The notes: a model not told the origin generated them from the sequence alone. A stretch of 64,000 nt of DNA from an uncultured Verrucomicrobiales bacterium (GCA_937891465.1 CALAHF010000204.1:1-64000), one strand, 5' to 3'. Positions 55,697 through 64,000 are shown, counted from the first letter of the stretch. Made by a program: numbers and translations.

Positions 55697-55852
55697 ATGA
55701 CAACTGTTTTTCGAAAACTCTGTGCCGCCACTCTTGCCTTCTCGTGTTTGGCTATTGCGAGTTGCTCGACGTATTCCGGGCCGGGTTCGTCTTTAAAAAA
55801 GAGCGCGGTTTACGAAGCGCAAGACAATGCCTTTCGTAAAATGGCGCGTTGA
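55697..55852 (+). CDS. Small lipoprotein
   Basis: 51 residues from ATG 55697. The signal peptide (FRKLCAATLAFSCLAIASC) ends in the lipobox IASC followed by STYSGPGSS, so the mature lipoprotein is only about 28 residues (KKSAVYEAQDNAFRKMAR). Entericidin-like in size, but no family match can be claimed. The frame is open from 55661 with a TTG. It ends 44 bp before the next start on the same strand. Confidence 0.65.
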   Translation: MTTVFRKLCAATLAFSCLAIASCSTYSGPGSSLKKSAVYEAQDNAFRKMAR

Positions 55853-55896
55853 AAATTAGACTTCCCCCAAAGCCGTTTTTTTCGCAGAATCGGCTC

Positions 55897-57030
55897 ATGA
55901 AACAGTTTTCCGTTTTCCTCATAGTGGGTTTGGCCGTCGCTTCAATTGGAGTGGCTCAAAATAAGTCGGCCTCGGATTTTTTGAAAAAGCCGCAAGCGAA
56001 TGGCTTGGAATTGAAGTCGGTTGGGCGGGTGAGTTTTGGTCCCCATGGTTTGCTACTGGTTTCAGATCCGGTGAGCGCTTCGATCGTGGCCATCGATACG
56101 GCGGATGTCGGGCCGGTGAAAAAGCTGGCTGCGTCGGTGAAAAATGTGGACGAGAAAATCAAAGCTGCACTGGCGGTCGGTGAGGGCGACGTGAAAATCG
56201 TGGATATGGCAGTGAATCCTGAAAGTGGAAAAATTTGGTTTACGGTGAATCAAAGTCCAGGCAACAAAGCAAAAATCGTGGTGATTGCTTCCGACGGGAC
56301 GGCCTCGGTGCCGGATATTACAAAAATGCCTTATGTCCGGATGACGCTGCCAACGGCTGAAAATGCAAAGCTTCGTAACGTGACTGATCTGGCGTGGGGC
56401 AAGTTTTCGGTGATTGTAGCGGGGCAATCGAGTGAGGAGTTTTCGAACAAGATTTTTCAAATTCCAATTCCGCTGGAACACGGCGAGAACGCGCAATTTT
56501 TCTCGGCTGAGACGTATCACGTTGCGCACAAGCGCTGGGAAACGAAGGCACCGATTCAATCTTTTATTCCCTACGAGGAAGATGGGAAAAATTACATTGT
56601 CGGCGCATTTGCCTGCACTCCGATCGCGAAATTCCCTCTCGATGACATCGAAAGCGGGGCCCAGATCAAAGGCATCAGCGTGGTGGAATTGGGTTCAGGG
56701 AACCGGCCGCGTGACATGTTCACTTATAAGAAAGATGGCGAAGAATGGCTGGTAACAAACACGCAGCGCTTTAAGAAAAATCTCTACGGACCGAGTAAAT
56801 TCTGGGCGGCGAAAGTGAAGATGTCGTTGCTTGCCGCAGAAGACGTCAATGAAGATGCGATTCGTCGAAATCCTGAAAAGACCAGTGGTCCTGAAGCCAA
56901 TGGAATGGAAGTGGTTGAACAACTGTCCGGTGCAGTGCTGGTCAGTCAGCTGGAAAACGCGGAAGTTGTCGTGCTTCGTGAGCAGGCTGAAAACGGGCCC
57001 CACCATTTGGAATTGGTTGAATTGAACTGA
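55897..57030 (+). CDS. Exported beta-propeller protein
   Basis: 377 residues from ATG 55897. Signal peptide about 1-20 (ending VAQNKS). Blades are suggested by RVSFGPHGLLLVSDPVSASI, MAVNPESGKIWFTVNQ, VTDLAWGKFSVIVAGQS and IVGAFACTPIAKFPLDDIES. It ends VVVLREQAENGPHHLELVEL. The pattern resembles secreted propellers of PVC bacteria, without clear catalytic residues or cofactor motif. It converges with the FG-GAP gene, the two stops being 19 bp apart. Confidence 0.65.
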   Translation: MKQFSVFLIVGLAVASIGVAQNKSASDFLKKPQANGLELKSVGRVSFGPHGLLLVSDPVSASIVAIDTADVGPVKKLAASVKNVDEKIKAALAVGEGDVKIVDMAVNPESGKIWFTVNQSPGNKAKIVVIASDGTASVPDITKMPYVRMTLPTAENAKLRNVTDLAWGKFSVIVAGQSSEEFSNKIFQIPIPLEHGENAQFFSAETYHVAHKRWETKAPIQSFIPYEEDGKNYIVGAFACTPIAKFPLDDIESGAQIKGISVVELGSGNRPRDMFTYKKDGEEWLVTNTQRFKKNLYGPSKFWAAKVKMSLLAAEDVNEDAIRRNPEKTSGPEANGMEVVEQLSGAVLVSQLENAEVVVLREQAENGPHHLELVELN

Positions 57031-57048
57031 TTTCGGAACTGTCTCCGA

Positions 57049-58890
57049 TTACTCGTCCAATACGATCACAGCATCGCCGCCGCGCTCAATTGCGATTCGC
57101 GAATTCAAAGGCACGTCTTTGCCCAGATATTTGGAAGGCGGTGTGCCTTCTTCAGGCCAAATCACTTCGATGGTTTCAATCGTTTTGGCGTCGCCCAGAC
57201 CAATGATGGTAGGCTGATACCCGTTCGCGACGCGAAAGGTTGAATGTAAAATCCAGTCGTGATCGCGTGTGACGACGCAGATTTTTGAAGCGGTCGAGTT
57301 TTTCTCCAGATGGATGGTGAGTTGAGGGGAGGGTGGGGTGCCGCTGGCAACAGTCCCGTCAAAAACAAGCCCTGTGTCGCTTGTCTGGATGGACTGGGAA
57401 TCTGCGAGAAACCCGAGTTCGCTGGTTACGGTTGCTTCGCGAAAGGCGATGCCGTCGCGGTTCCAAAAAATGCGGTTGGGAACGCCGCTTCCGCCTCCGA
57501 CGATGAGTTCTTCGAAGCCGTCAGCATCCAAGTCAGCTGCGGCGAGGCTGGTGGCTCCAGCGAGATCCGGGAGCTCCAGTTCAGCAGTAATGTCGGTGAA
57601 TTTACCTTCGCCATCATTTTGAAAAAATCGAACGAGGCGAGCTTCGATGTCGTCGTTGACGAGAGTTGTGACAAAAGCGCTCTCGGAGTTCTCTGAGCGG
57701 CTGGCGATGACAACATCGAGATCGTTGTCGTTGTCGAAATCTGCAAAAACGGATGTCGAATCTGGCGTTTCCCATTCGAGTCCGGTAATGGCGGTGGCAG
57801 TCAAAAGCGCGCGATCAGGGCCATCAGCAATGCCTGCAAACAGGTCGGATGCGCCATCTCCATCGATGTCAGCGCGGGTGAGTTCGAGAACTTTTGTCAC
57901 GCTCTCGACGCCTAATTTGTCGGAGGCATATTCGAAGGTTCCGTCGCCAACCGCCAGATAGATTTCCAGAGGGGCATCGAAATTTCCGACTGCAAGATCG
58001 AGTTTGCCATCCCGGTTAAAATCCCCCCATGCCGCTGCGCACGTATCCGCAAAGGACAGCAATCCTGCGCCTTCCGTAAAATCGATAAACGTTCCCCCGC
58101 CTTCATTTATCCACAGTGAATTGGGAAGGCCGGCGGTCCGGGTGGCAAAAAGGTCAACATCGCCGTCGCCATCAAAGTCGGCTGGAAAAAGCCCATTGGC
58201 GGCCGGCAGGTCAGTGCCGGTCGGATCGCTATCGAAGAATTTCCACAAGGTGGTTCCGCCCTTACCGATGAGATCATCGCGTCCGTCGCTGTCAAAATCG
58301 GCAACGGCGAAGACCGAGCCGGAATTTAAATTCAAAATATTTGTGAAGTGGACGGGAAACTGCTCACTGGGGGCATCGAGCAATCCCGGAAATAAATAAT
58401 TATCAGCGACCGCATCGGGATACGTCCCCAAACCGGCGTGAGCGACGTTAACGCGCCAACGATCCAATAGGGTTGGTTCGTCGATCGTACCCTGTTGGTT
58501 CGTGGAAATGAAATTTGCGAGAGCTGCTTTGTCGCGGGGCTCAGTTCCTCCAGAAAACGGGAAGGCGGCTTCCGGCAGGGCGTCAAACATCGTCGGTTCG
58601 TTTGCATCTGGAATAGCCTTTTCCGGTGAGAGCGCAGCAATCATGTCTGAAATCGGTTTACCCGAAAATTGGTCAACTTTCTCTTGATCGTGACGAATGC
58701 GCGTTGGTTCTTCCGGTTCGGGTTCCGGCTCAGGCAACTCCTTCTCGATGGGAGCGAAGTCCCGTTTCTCCGGCGTTTCTAACCCGGTCACTTCAAAACT
58801 GGGCCCCTGTTCGCGGGCATTCTTATGAATAAAAAAACCGGCGACAGGAACCGCAATGGCGATGATCACGAATGCGAAACGATTAGTCAT
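57049..58890 (-). CDS. FG-GAP/VCBS repeat protein with UnbV-like end
   Basis: 613 residues from ATG 58890. An N-terminal anchor (FAFVIIAIAVPVAGFF) is followed by a Pro/Glu spacer (LPEPEPEPEEP), then FG-GAP units (VFAVADFDSDGRDDLIGKGG, GLFPADFDGDGDVDLF, TLARADIDGDGASDLF-like), with calcium-loop D-x-D-x-D signatures. The end is ASPIC/UnbV-like: LTIHLEKNSTASKICVVTRD, YQPTIIGLGDAKTIETIEVI. It is probably surface-exposed and protein- or glycan-binding. The segment NQQGTIDEPTLLDRW at about 132-146 is translated from an in-frame hairpin-repeat pair. Confidence 0.85.
   Translation of the reverse strand: MTNRFAFVIIAIAVPVAGFFIHKNAREQGPSFEVTGLETPEKRDFAPIEKELPEPEPEPEEPTRIRHDQEKVDQFSGKPISDMIAALSPEKAIPDANEPTMFDALPEAAFPFSGGTEPRDKAALANFISTNQQGTIDEPTLLDRWRVNVAHAGLGTYPDAVADNYLFPGLLDAPSEQFPVHFTNILNLNSGSVFAVADFDSDGRDDLIGKGGTTLWKFFDSDPTGTDLPAANGLFPADFDGDGDVDLFATRTAGLPNSLWINEGGGTFIDFTEGAGLLSFADTCAAAWGDFNRDGKLDLAVGNFDAPLEIYLAVGDGTFEYASDKLGVESVTKVLELTRADIDGDGASDLFAGIADGPDRALLTATAITGLEWETPDSTSVFADFDNDNDLDVVIASRSENSESAFVTTLVNDDIEARLVRFFQNDGEGKFTDITAELELPDLAGATSLAAADLDADGFEELIVGGGSGVPNRIFWNRDGIAFREATVTSELGFLADSQSIQTSDTGLVFDGTVASGTPPSPQLTIHLEKNSTASKICVVTRDHDWILHSTFRVANGYQPTIIGLGDAKTIETIEVIWPEEGTPPSKYLGKDVPLNSRIAIERGGDAVIVLDE
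58458..58504. repeat. Hairpin-repeat locus 10, inside the FG-GAP gene
   Basis: CGATCCAATAGGGTTGGTTCG facing CGATCGTACCCTGTTGGTTCG. The reverse strand is translated as NQQGTIDEPTLLDR, similar to the repeat-derived NEPTLFDR at the start of the 1408 gene. Confidence 0.88.
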
Positions 58891-58968
58891 GGTTGAGAGG
58901 AATAGACAAGCCATCTTCGCACTGGTAATCCCCAATGCGAATAGAAAAGCTGGACTATAAAGATCTCC

Positions 58969-60378
58969 TTACAGCTTATCCAATAGGGCGCTAGCGAAGC
59001 TGAGAACCAGAAAGAAGCCGCACATGTCAGTCACGGTGGTTAAAATCGGACCAGAAGCAAGAGCGGGATCGACCTTGAATCGTTTTAAGAGCAGGGGCAC
59101 TAAACCTCCGAGGCTGACGGAAATGATCGTATTCAACATCAAGGCTCCGCCAACGACAAGTCCCAGCCAGACATTGTCTTTCCAGATTCCGGCGATGAGT
59201 CCGAGCACAATTCCGAGGACAAACCCGTTGATGAGGCCGACGAGGCTTTCTTTATGAAACACTCGCCATACTTCCGATGGGCGAATGAGGCCGAGCGAGA
59301 GTTCGCGGATGGAAACGGCCACAGCCTGATTTCCCGAACAACCGCTCATGTCTGAAATGATGGGCAGGAAAACGGCGAGAACGATGACGGCTTGCAACGT
59401 GTCTTGAAACTGAGCAATGACGCTAGCTGCAAGAAGGTTGAGCAGAATGTTCGGCGCGAGGAAGGCAAGGCGACGAAGTGAGCGGACTTTCAACGGAAGC
59501 GAGCGCAATTCTTCACCTCCAATAATACCCGAGAATTTCAGGAAGGTGCTGCTGGCTCGTCGTTCTTTGGCTGATTCGACCGCTTCGGTGTCGAGCACGC
59601 CGACCAGTTTGTTTGTAATGTGATGAACAACGGGAACGCCGAGAAAGTGATGATCGTCGAAAAAATCGGTCATCGTCTCCAAGTCCGCATCCGTTTTCAG
59701 AAACAGCGGATTTTGAATCATGAGCTGACTGAGGTGCTCTTCGTGGTTAGAAAGCACCAAATTTCGCAGCTGCAAAACTCCGCGTAACTCTCCGTTCTTC
59801 CTGGTTACATAGGCGTAAAGCACGTCGTATTTCGCGTATTTTTCGCGGTTTAGCTCCAATTCCTGAAAAACTTCGCGGACAGTTTGGGTTTCGTGAAAGG
59901 AGAGGATGTCGGGCGACATGAGAGCACCAGCGGTGTCGGGCTCAAAGTGGATCATCTCGCGGGTGATATCGGCCTCTTCCTTCGATAAGTTATCGAGAAT
60001 GGCTTCGGCACCAGCTGCCGGCATATCACGGAGCAATTCGGCGCTCTGTTCATTGGGAAGCTCATGAACAATGGACGCCGCATTTTCCGGTGTCAGCACT
60101 TCCATCAAATCCGACGCCTGGGATTCCGGCAAATCCTCCACCACGTCGGCAGCATCTTTTGGATTGAGGAGTGTCAAAATTTCCACCCGATCCTGTTCAG
60201 ATACACGCGAAATCAAGCGAGCTGTCTCAACTGGAGAAAGGGGCGCGATTGCATCGGCCACCGCCTGGTGGTCGCCAATTTCAATCGAATCGTGGATTTG
60301 ACGCCACAAGCCGGATTCAGAATTGAGATCGGTTTCGGAATCTGATAAATGATTGGAATCTATTGGTGAATTCTCCAT
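58969..60378 (-). CDS. mgtE: MgtE magnesium transporter/channel
   Basis: 469 residues from ATG 60378; the frame extends to 60426. The N-domain of helical repeats (LPESQASDLMEVLTPENAAS, IVHELPNEQSAELLRDMPAA) is followed by two CBS domains (LMIQNPLFLKTDADLETMTD, VVHHITNKLVGVLDTEAVES). Five membrane helices follow, including LAFLAPNILLNLLAASVIAQ and MSGCSGNQAVAVSIRELSLG, the latter matching the conserved pore-lining segment. It gates Mg2+ influx by intracellular Mg2+. Length is normal for MgtE. Confidence 0.95.
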   Translation of the reverse strand: MENSPIDSNHLSDSETDLNSESGLWRQIHDSIEIGDHQAVADAIAPLSPVETARLISRVSEQDRVEILTLLNPKDAADVVEDLPESQASDLMEVLTPENAASIVHELPNEQSAELLRDMPAAGAEAILDNLSKEEADITREMIHFEPDTAGALMSPDILSFHETQTVREVFQELELNREKYAKYDVLYAYVTRKNGELRGVLQLRNLVLSNHEEHLSQLMIQNPLFLKTDADLETMTDFFDDHHFLGVPVVHHITNKLVGVLDTEAVESAKERRASSTFLKFSGIIGGEELRSLPLKVRSLRRLAFLAPNILLNLLAASVIAQFQDTLQAVIVLAVFLPIISDMSGCSGNQAVAVSIRELSLGLIRPSEVWRVFHKESLVGLINGFVLGIVLGLIAGIWKDNVWLGLVVGGALMLNTIISVSLGGLVPLLLKRFKVDPALASGPILTTVTDMCGFFLVLSFASALLDKL

Positions 60379-60517
60379 ACTAAAAAAATGAGCACACGTT
60401 GATGGTTCTATGGACTTCGGGTCCAAAGGATTTAATCCCCTTTTGATAGATTTGACTTTTTTGCGATAACCAGCTTAGAATCCGGCCTTATCTCTACGGA
60501 GACACCCTGAAAAACTT

Positions 60518-60982
60518 ATGAAATTCCCTACTATTTTTGCTGTCCTCGCACTTTCCACGATGACTGCACTCGCACAGGAAACGCCACCGGTATCAGCCGC
60601 ACCGGCAAAAGCGCTCTCGCCGAAACAACAAATCACCGGTTTTTACGCTTTATGCAAAGACAACCGTGCGGCGGAAGGTCTCCAGGAAATGCTTTCATCC
60701 AACCCGGTTGTGCAGGGAAATGACGTGACTCGTGTCGCGCAGGCGTTCGGCCAGCTCGTTTCTCAAATGGGACCGTTTGTTGATTTTGAATTCAACAAAG
60801 AAACCCAAATTTCAAAACGCACGGTGGTGATTCGCTGCATTGCTCATTTCGAGCGTCAGCCGTTCACCAATGAATATACCTTCTACGATCCAGGCAATGG
60901 AGACTGGCGCCTCGTTCACCTTCGCTACGATGCGAATCTAGCTTCGATGTTTCTTGAAGATTTGGCGCCTCCTAAAAAGTAG
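60518..60982 (+). CDS. Small exported protein
   Basis: 154 residues with a signal peptide (1-19, ending ALAQ|ETPP). The mature part has an Ala/Pro spacer (PPVSAAPAKALSPKQQ) and a compact domain QITGFYALCKDNRAAEGLQE, RTVVIRCIAHFERQPFTNEY and DWRLVHLRYDANLASMFL, an NTF2/SnoaL-like alpha-beta pattern by eye. No active-site motif is evident. It is monocistronic, with a hairpin remnant and a strong terminator after it. Confidence 0.75.
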   Translation: MKFPTIFAVLALSTMTALAQETPPVSAAPAKALSPKQQITGFYALCKDNRAAEGLQEMLSSNPVVQGNDVTRVAQAFGQLVSQMGPFVDFEFNKETQISKRTVVIRCIAHFERQPFTNEYTFYDPGNGDWRLVHLRYDANLASMFLEDLAPPKK

Positions 60983-60999
60983 TGATCGCACAGCCTCAC

Positions 61000-61050
61000 G
61001 TTTCGATCGAATAGGCTCTTTTCGTCGATCCGATCTTGATCGGCTTTCTT
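61000..61050. repeat. Hairpin-repeat remnant (locus 11)
   Basis: TTTCGATCGAATAGGCTCTTTTCGTCGAT keeps the left unit of an inverted pair; the right unit (CGATCTTGATCGG) is too diverged to be sure. It precedes the terminator. Confidence 0.4.
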
Positions 61051-61073
61051 AAACCGATTCCAGGCCTTTTTAT

Positions 61074-61109
61074 AAGCGGTTTCCCGAATTACGGGAAACC
61101 GCTTTTTTT
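61074..61109 (+). terminator. Rho-independent terminator
   Basis: AAGCGGTTTCCCG and CGGGAAACCGCTT form a perfect 13-bp stem around AATTA, followed by TTTTTA. It lies 92 bp after the stop of the 60518 gene. Confidence 0.93.
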
Positions 61110-61297
61110 ATGGTTAATGGGATACTTTTTTGTACAGTTATTTAATTTATAAAAAATATCAATAACACTTGAATAATATGACCACTCTGCTACCCTCATT
61201 TACTAGAATTGTGATAATTTATAGCCATATTCGTTGAATTTAAGCCTGTTAGGCGTTTAACGGTTCTCCACAAAAAACTGAAGTCCCCACTAACGTC

Positions 61298-63484
61298 ATG
61301 TCATTTTCATTTCGAAATATGTTCTCAAAGGATGATGAAAACGCATCCAACGACGCTGGAGCTTCGAATCCGGATGATCAGCAACCTTTTATAAACCCCC
61401 GGCAATACACCGGTGACGGTAACTTTCAGGCGATGTTCGATCATTCATCCGGCAACGCACAAGCAGGTATGCCAATGGAAGGTGGGGCGGGAGCCGATCC
61501 TCGCGGTGTTAGTCTGATGGGGCAGATGCCTGCCGCGGCGGCTCCGGGAATTAAACAGCATTATTTAGCGAGTGAGCTTTTGGCGTTTATCCCTCCAGCG
61601 ATTGCTCCCCAGGCGGGGATCCCCATGGAGCAAACGATCGCGATTGGACTTCCTGCTGATGGTTCTACCGACGTGCGTCTTTCGACTATTTGTGCGGCAT
61701 GTCCGCAATTGTTTGCGGTGGAAATCACTCCGTTGAACGATTCGGTGATTACGTTGCCTCCGCGATTGGCTGCTGCTCCGCAACCACAGGCAGCTCCCCA
61801 GGCCAGTGGTATGGATTTAGCCAGCATGCGGGCAAATACGGGCGGTTCACTGGTTGCAAACAATCCTTTCGCAGGTGCGGCTCAAAGCCCAATTCACCCC
61901 CAAAACACGGGTGCCCCGGCTGCCGGGCCTCCTCAGGCACCTGCCGCAGCGGCAAGTCCGTTTGGTGCTCCGCCTGCAGAGCCAACGGGGACTCCTTCTC
62001 AATTTGGATTTCCGGAACCGCCGGCGGCAGCTGCCCCGGATGCGCAATCTGCTTTCAGTCCTTTTGGCGCTCCACCTCAAGCCGCGCCCATGCCTCAACC
62101 GGCGCCTACGCCAGCAGATCAGTCAGGCGCTACCCCGACGGTAGGTTTTTCCGCGATTGGGCCGATCCCTGATTCGAACGAAGGTGGTGGTAACATCTTC
62201 GGTCCAACGCCGCAGGCGGATTCTATTTTCCCTGCTGGAAATCCATTCGATGAGCCTGCTGCGGCCGCTCCCGCTTCGCCGCCGCAAGCTGAATCGCCGG
62301 CCAATCCATTTGGTGAAAGTGGGGCTTTTGGTGCGCCTGCTTCGGCGGCGGCTCGATTTGCGACTCCTGAGGCCAACCCGTTCGATTCCTCAGCGAGTTA
62401 TTCGACCATTTTTTCAGAGAAAGCTCAAGAAGATGAACAAAAGGAGGTTCCCGGTATTTTCGGTTCTCCTGTAGCACCAGACCAGGCGGTGCCAGCTCAG
62501 GCAGTAGTCGCTTTTGAGCCAGTGAATGCTCCTGCTCCTCAAGCCGAACTTCCGACGATTGATGAGGCGTTGCCTCCGCAAGCAGCTGGTTCGCCTAATC
62601 CGTTTGCGCAATTTGAGGCATCCCCTGCTTCTGAGCAGCCAAATCCATTTGGGCAACTGGATGCCGCGCCGATCGCTGAACAGCCTAGCTTTGAGGATGC
62701 ATTGCCGCATCAATCAATCGAAAGTCCAACACCTCCTTTTGGACAGCCTGCCGCAACCAGTTTTGAGCCGCCGACTGTTGCCCCCGAAGCTGCCAACCTG
62801 CAGCTTTCTCCGTTTCATTCACCTGAAGCGCCTGCTGAAATGCCGGCGCCAGCTGCTGCTCCTCCTGCCGAGATATCTGCGTTCGATGCAGGTGAGTCCG
62901 ATAGTTTCGATGATCTTTCTCCGTTTACGGCAGCGGTAGGGGCTCGGAATTCCTTTTTTGACGAAATTTCAAACTCTGAACCAGCTTCGAGGGCAGAAGT
63001 TCAGGGAACTGCTCCAATCCCGGAAGATCCCAAAGCTACTGCTTCTCCTGCTCCAGAAGCAGCGCCCGTTCCAGAGATGGTGCCTGCTCCCTTCGATTCG
63101 GTGGTCAAGAACGTTGAGTTGAGGGCAGTGTTTGGGACGAATGAGGAGTTCACTCCCGAAAGTGTTGCAGTGAAAATCGTTGGTATCGATGGCATTGCGA
63201 CCTGCGCAGTTCAATCGGGTGCGGCAACCAGTCAAGCGGTGCGAGCAGGTCAGCCGACGATGGCGCTTTCGCAGATTAAAAGTCTCTCGGAGAGTGCGAA
63301 GCAAATTGCTGCGCTCAGCGGTGTGGCGGACGCATGTGCATTCACGATCCACACTGACAAAGGGTTGATTTCCATTTTTTCACATGAATCCGCAACTGTT
63401 TTCGTTCGGCATCTCTCCGGCGAATTCGATCCCGGTGTTCGCGAAAAACTCATGCTCATCACTCGCGGTGTGGCCAGTCTCTGA
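61298..63484 (+). CDS. Disordered NPF-rich protein with roadblock-like C-terminus
   Basis: 728 residues. An N-terminal conserved-looking block lies at about 90-155 (YLASELLAFIPPAIAPQ, then FAVEITPLNDSVITLPPR). About 155-590 is Ala/Pro/Gln-rich and disordered, with six NPF motifs (NPFAG, NPFDE, NPFGE, NPFDS, NPFAQ, NPFGQ) and several SPFG/PPFG. The last 130 residues look like a roadblock/LC7 domain (DGIATCAVQSGAATSQAVRA, HTDKGLISIFSHESATVFVR). It is followed by an MglA-type GTPase, whose regulators (MglB) are roadblock proteins. It probably acts as a scaffold and GTPase regulator in polarity or motility. Confidence 0.75.
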   Translation: MSFSFRNMFSKDDENASNDAGASNPDDQQPFINPRQYTGDGNFQAMFDHSSGNAQAGMPMEGGAGADPRGVSLMGQMPAAAAPGIKQHYLASELLAFIPPAIAPQAGIPMEQTIAIGLPADGSTDVRLSTICAACPQLFAVEITPLNDSVITLPPRLAAAPQPQAAPQASGMDLASMRANTGGSLVANNPFAGAAQSPIHPQNTGAPAAGPPQAPAAAASPFGAPPAEPTGTPSQFGFPEPPAAAAPDAQSAFSPFGAPPQAAPMPQPAPTPADQSGATPTVGFSAIGPIPDSNEGGGNIFGPTPQADSIFPAGNPFDEPAAAAPASPPQAESPANPFGESGAFGAPASAAARFATPEANPFDSSASYSTIFSEKAQEDEQKEVPGIFGSPVAPDQAVPAQAVVAFEPVNAPAPQAELPTIDEALPPQAAGSPNPFAQFEASPASEQPNPFGQLDAAPIAEQPSFEDALPHQSIESPTPPFGQPAATSFEPPTVAPEAANLQLSPFHSPEAPAEMPAPAAAPPAEISAFDAGESDSFDDLSPFTAAVGARNSFFDEISNSEPASRAEVQGTAPIPEDPKATASPAPEAAPVPEMVPAPFDSVVKNVELRAVFGTNEEFTPESVAVKIVGIDGIATCAVQSGAATSQAVRAGQPTMALSQIKSLSESAKQIAALSGVADACAFTIHTDKGLISIFSHESATVFVRHLSGEFDPGVREKLMLITRGVASL

Positions 63485-63560
63485 CAGAGACCAGTCCGCC
63501 GATATTTTTGAGCACTCAGAAACTCGAAACCAAACCCTATAGACTAAAAACTTTCCCATT

Positions 63561-64000
63561 ATGATCGTTAATCACGACACCAAAGAAGCTCAGTTTAAAA
63601 TCGTCTATTGCGGCACTCCGTTTGGCGGGAAAACGACGAATTTGAACTACATATACGGTCAGTTGGGTCCCGGTCTTCGGGGGGGGCTTGTTTCGATCGC
63701 AACCAATCAGGATCGCACGTTGTTCTTCGATTTTTTGCCGGTAAATGCGACTGAAATCGGCGGGTATCAGACTAGGTTTCAGCTGTATACCGTTCCCAGT
63801 CAGCGTGTTTATGCAAATACCCGGGAAGTGGTCCTTACGGGGGTTGATGGAATCGTTTTTGTGGCTGATTCCGATCCAGAGCGTCAAAGCGAAAATCGTG
63901 AAGCCTACTCAGCAATGTTGAGTGCGTTGGCTCATCATGGTCTGGATCAAGAGTCCGTTCCAATTACTATTCAGTTCAATAAGCGAGATCTGGACGATGC
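63561..64000 (+). CDS. mglA: MglA-like small GTPase, 3' end outside the window
   Basis: Partial: 146 codons from ATG 63561 to the window edge without a stop. Ras-like motifs: P-loop CGTPFGGKTTNLNYIYGQ, switch region LFFDFLPVNATEIGGYQTRF, then VLTGVDGIVFVADSDPERQ and FNKRDL, the guanine-specific NKxD. MglA switches with MglB-type roadblock proteins to set cell polarity and gliding in myxobacteria. A G8 run (63679-63686) lies in the coding frame. The 76-bp gap to the previous gene has only a half hairpin unit (CCAAACCCTAT). Confidence 0.92.
   Translation, partial: MIVNHDTKEAQFKIVYCGTPFGGKTTNLNYIYGQLGPGLRGGLVSIATNQDRTLFFDFLPVNATEIGGYQTRFQLYTVPSQRVYANTREVVLTGVDGIVFVADSDPERQSENREAYSAMLSALAHHGLDQESVPITIQFNKRDLDD

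Noticed and set aside
58580-58612. A second repeat copy in the FG-GAP gene (residues NEPTMFD)
   Set aside because: Only GGTTCGTTTG-like similarity is left; the loop and the opposite arm are missing, so it may be chance.
1336-63546. CRISPR-like repeats
   Set aside because: The hairpin units are scattered singly or in pairs with no regular spacers and no cas genes.

Overview
The window looks like chromosomal DNA of a free-living member of the Verrucomicrobiota. The main evidence is gene content: two modules that pair an ECF sigma factor with PVC-type surface/cytochrome proteins (DUF1549/DUF1553 or DUF1800, each with DUF1501), a large PVC-type CxxCH dehydrogenase, PQQ-like and FG-GAP beta-propellers, a TIGR02597-like protein and an outer-membrane beta-barrel. 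LpxI, a LolA-like protein and the barrel indicate a diderm envelope. GC content is moderate. No rRNA genes and no CRISPR array were seen.

Layout: 0.1-0.6 kb holds an integrase relic beside tRNA-Asn. 0.8-7.1 kb is sigma module 1 (ECF sigma; anti-sigma-like segment fused to DUF1549/DUF1553; cytochrome P460-like; DUF1501). 7.4-25.4 kb is mostly housekeeping: PQQ propeller, barrel, lpxI, M48 protease, purE-purK, uvrC, a tandem array of three small related membrane proteins, the CxxCH dehydrogenase, an M20 peptidase, LolA-like protein, argA and ubiE/menG. 25.9-40.5 kb holds a redoxin and sigma module 2 (ECF sigma; FecR; CHRD-DUF1800; DUF1501), followed by a GTG-started pseudopilin-like protein, a TIGR02597-like protein and a 1065-residue duplicated surface protein. 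41-51 kb carries two tail-anchored proteins, an ABC-2-like permease, a damaged moxR next to an intact DUF58 gene, a DEVD-box helicase, and an abrupt junction between two gene fragments. 51-61 kb has a nitroreductase, an alkaline-phosphatase-fold enzyme, a gene broken by three frameshifts, LMW-PTPase, an FG-GAP/UnbV protein and mgtE. 61.3-64 kb is a roadblock/MglA-type GTPase module running off the window.

Three layers of structure go beyond gene content. First, a family of about 22-bp hairpin units (arms CGAACCAA/TTGGTTCG, loop CCCTA) occurs mostly in pairs at ten or more places; at three of these it lies inside, or supplies the start of, a reading frame. Second, heptanucleotide tandem arrays sit in frame in the DUF1549/DUF1553 gene. 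Third, seven loci have broken or truncated reading frames, several reconstructable to single ancestral frames, among long intact genes. That pattern means either real gene decay or assembly/consensus error, and the sequence alone cannot decide which.
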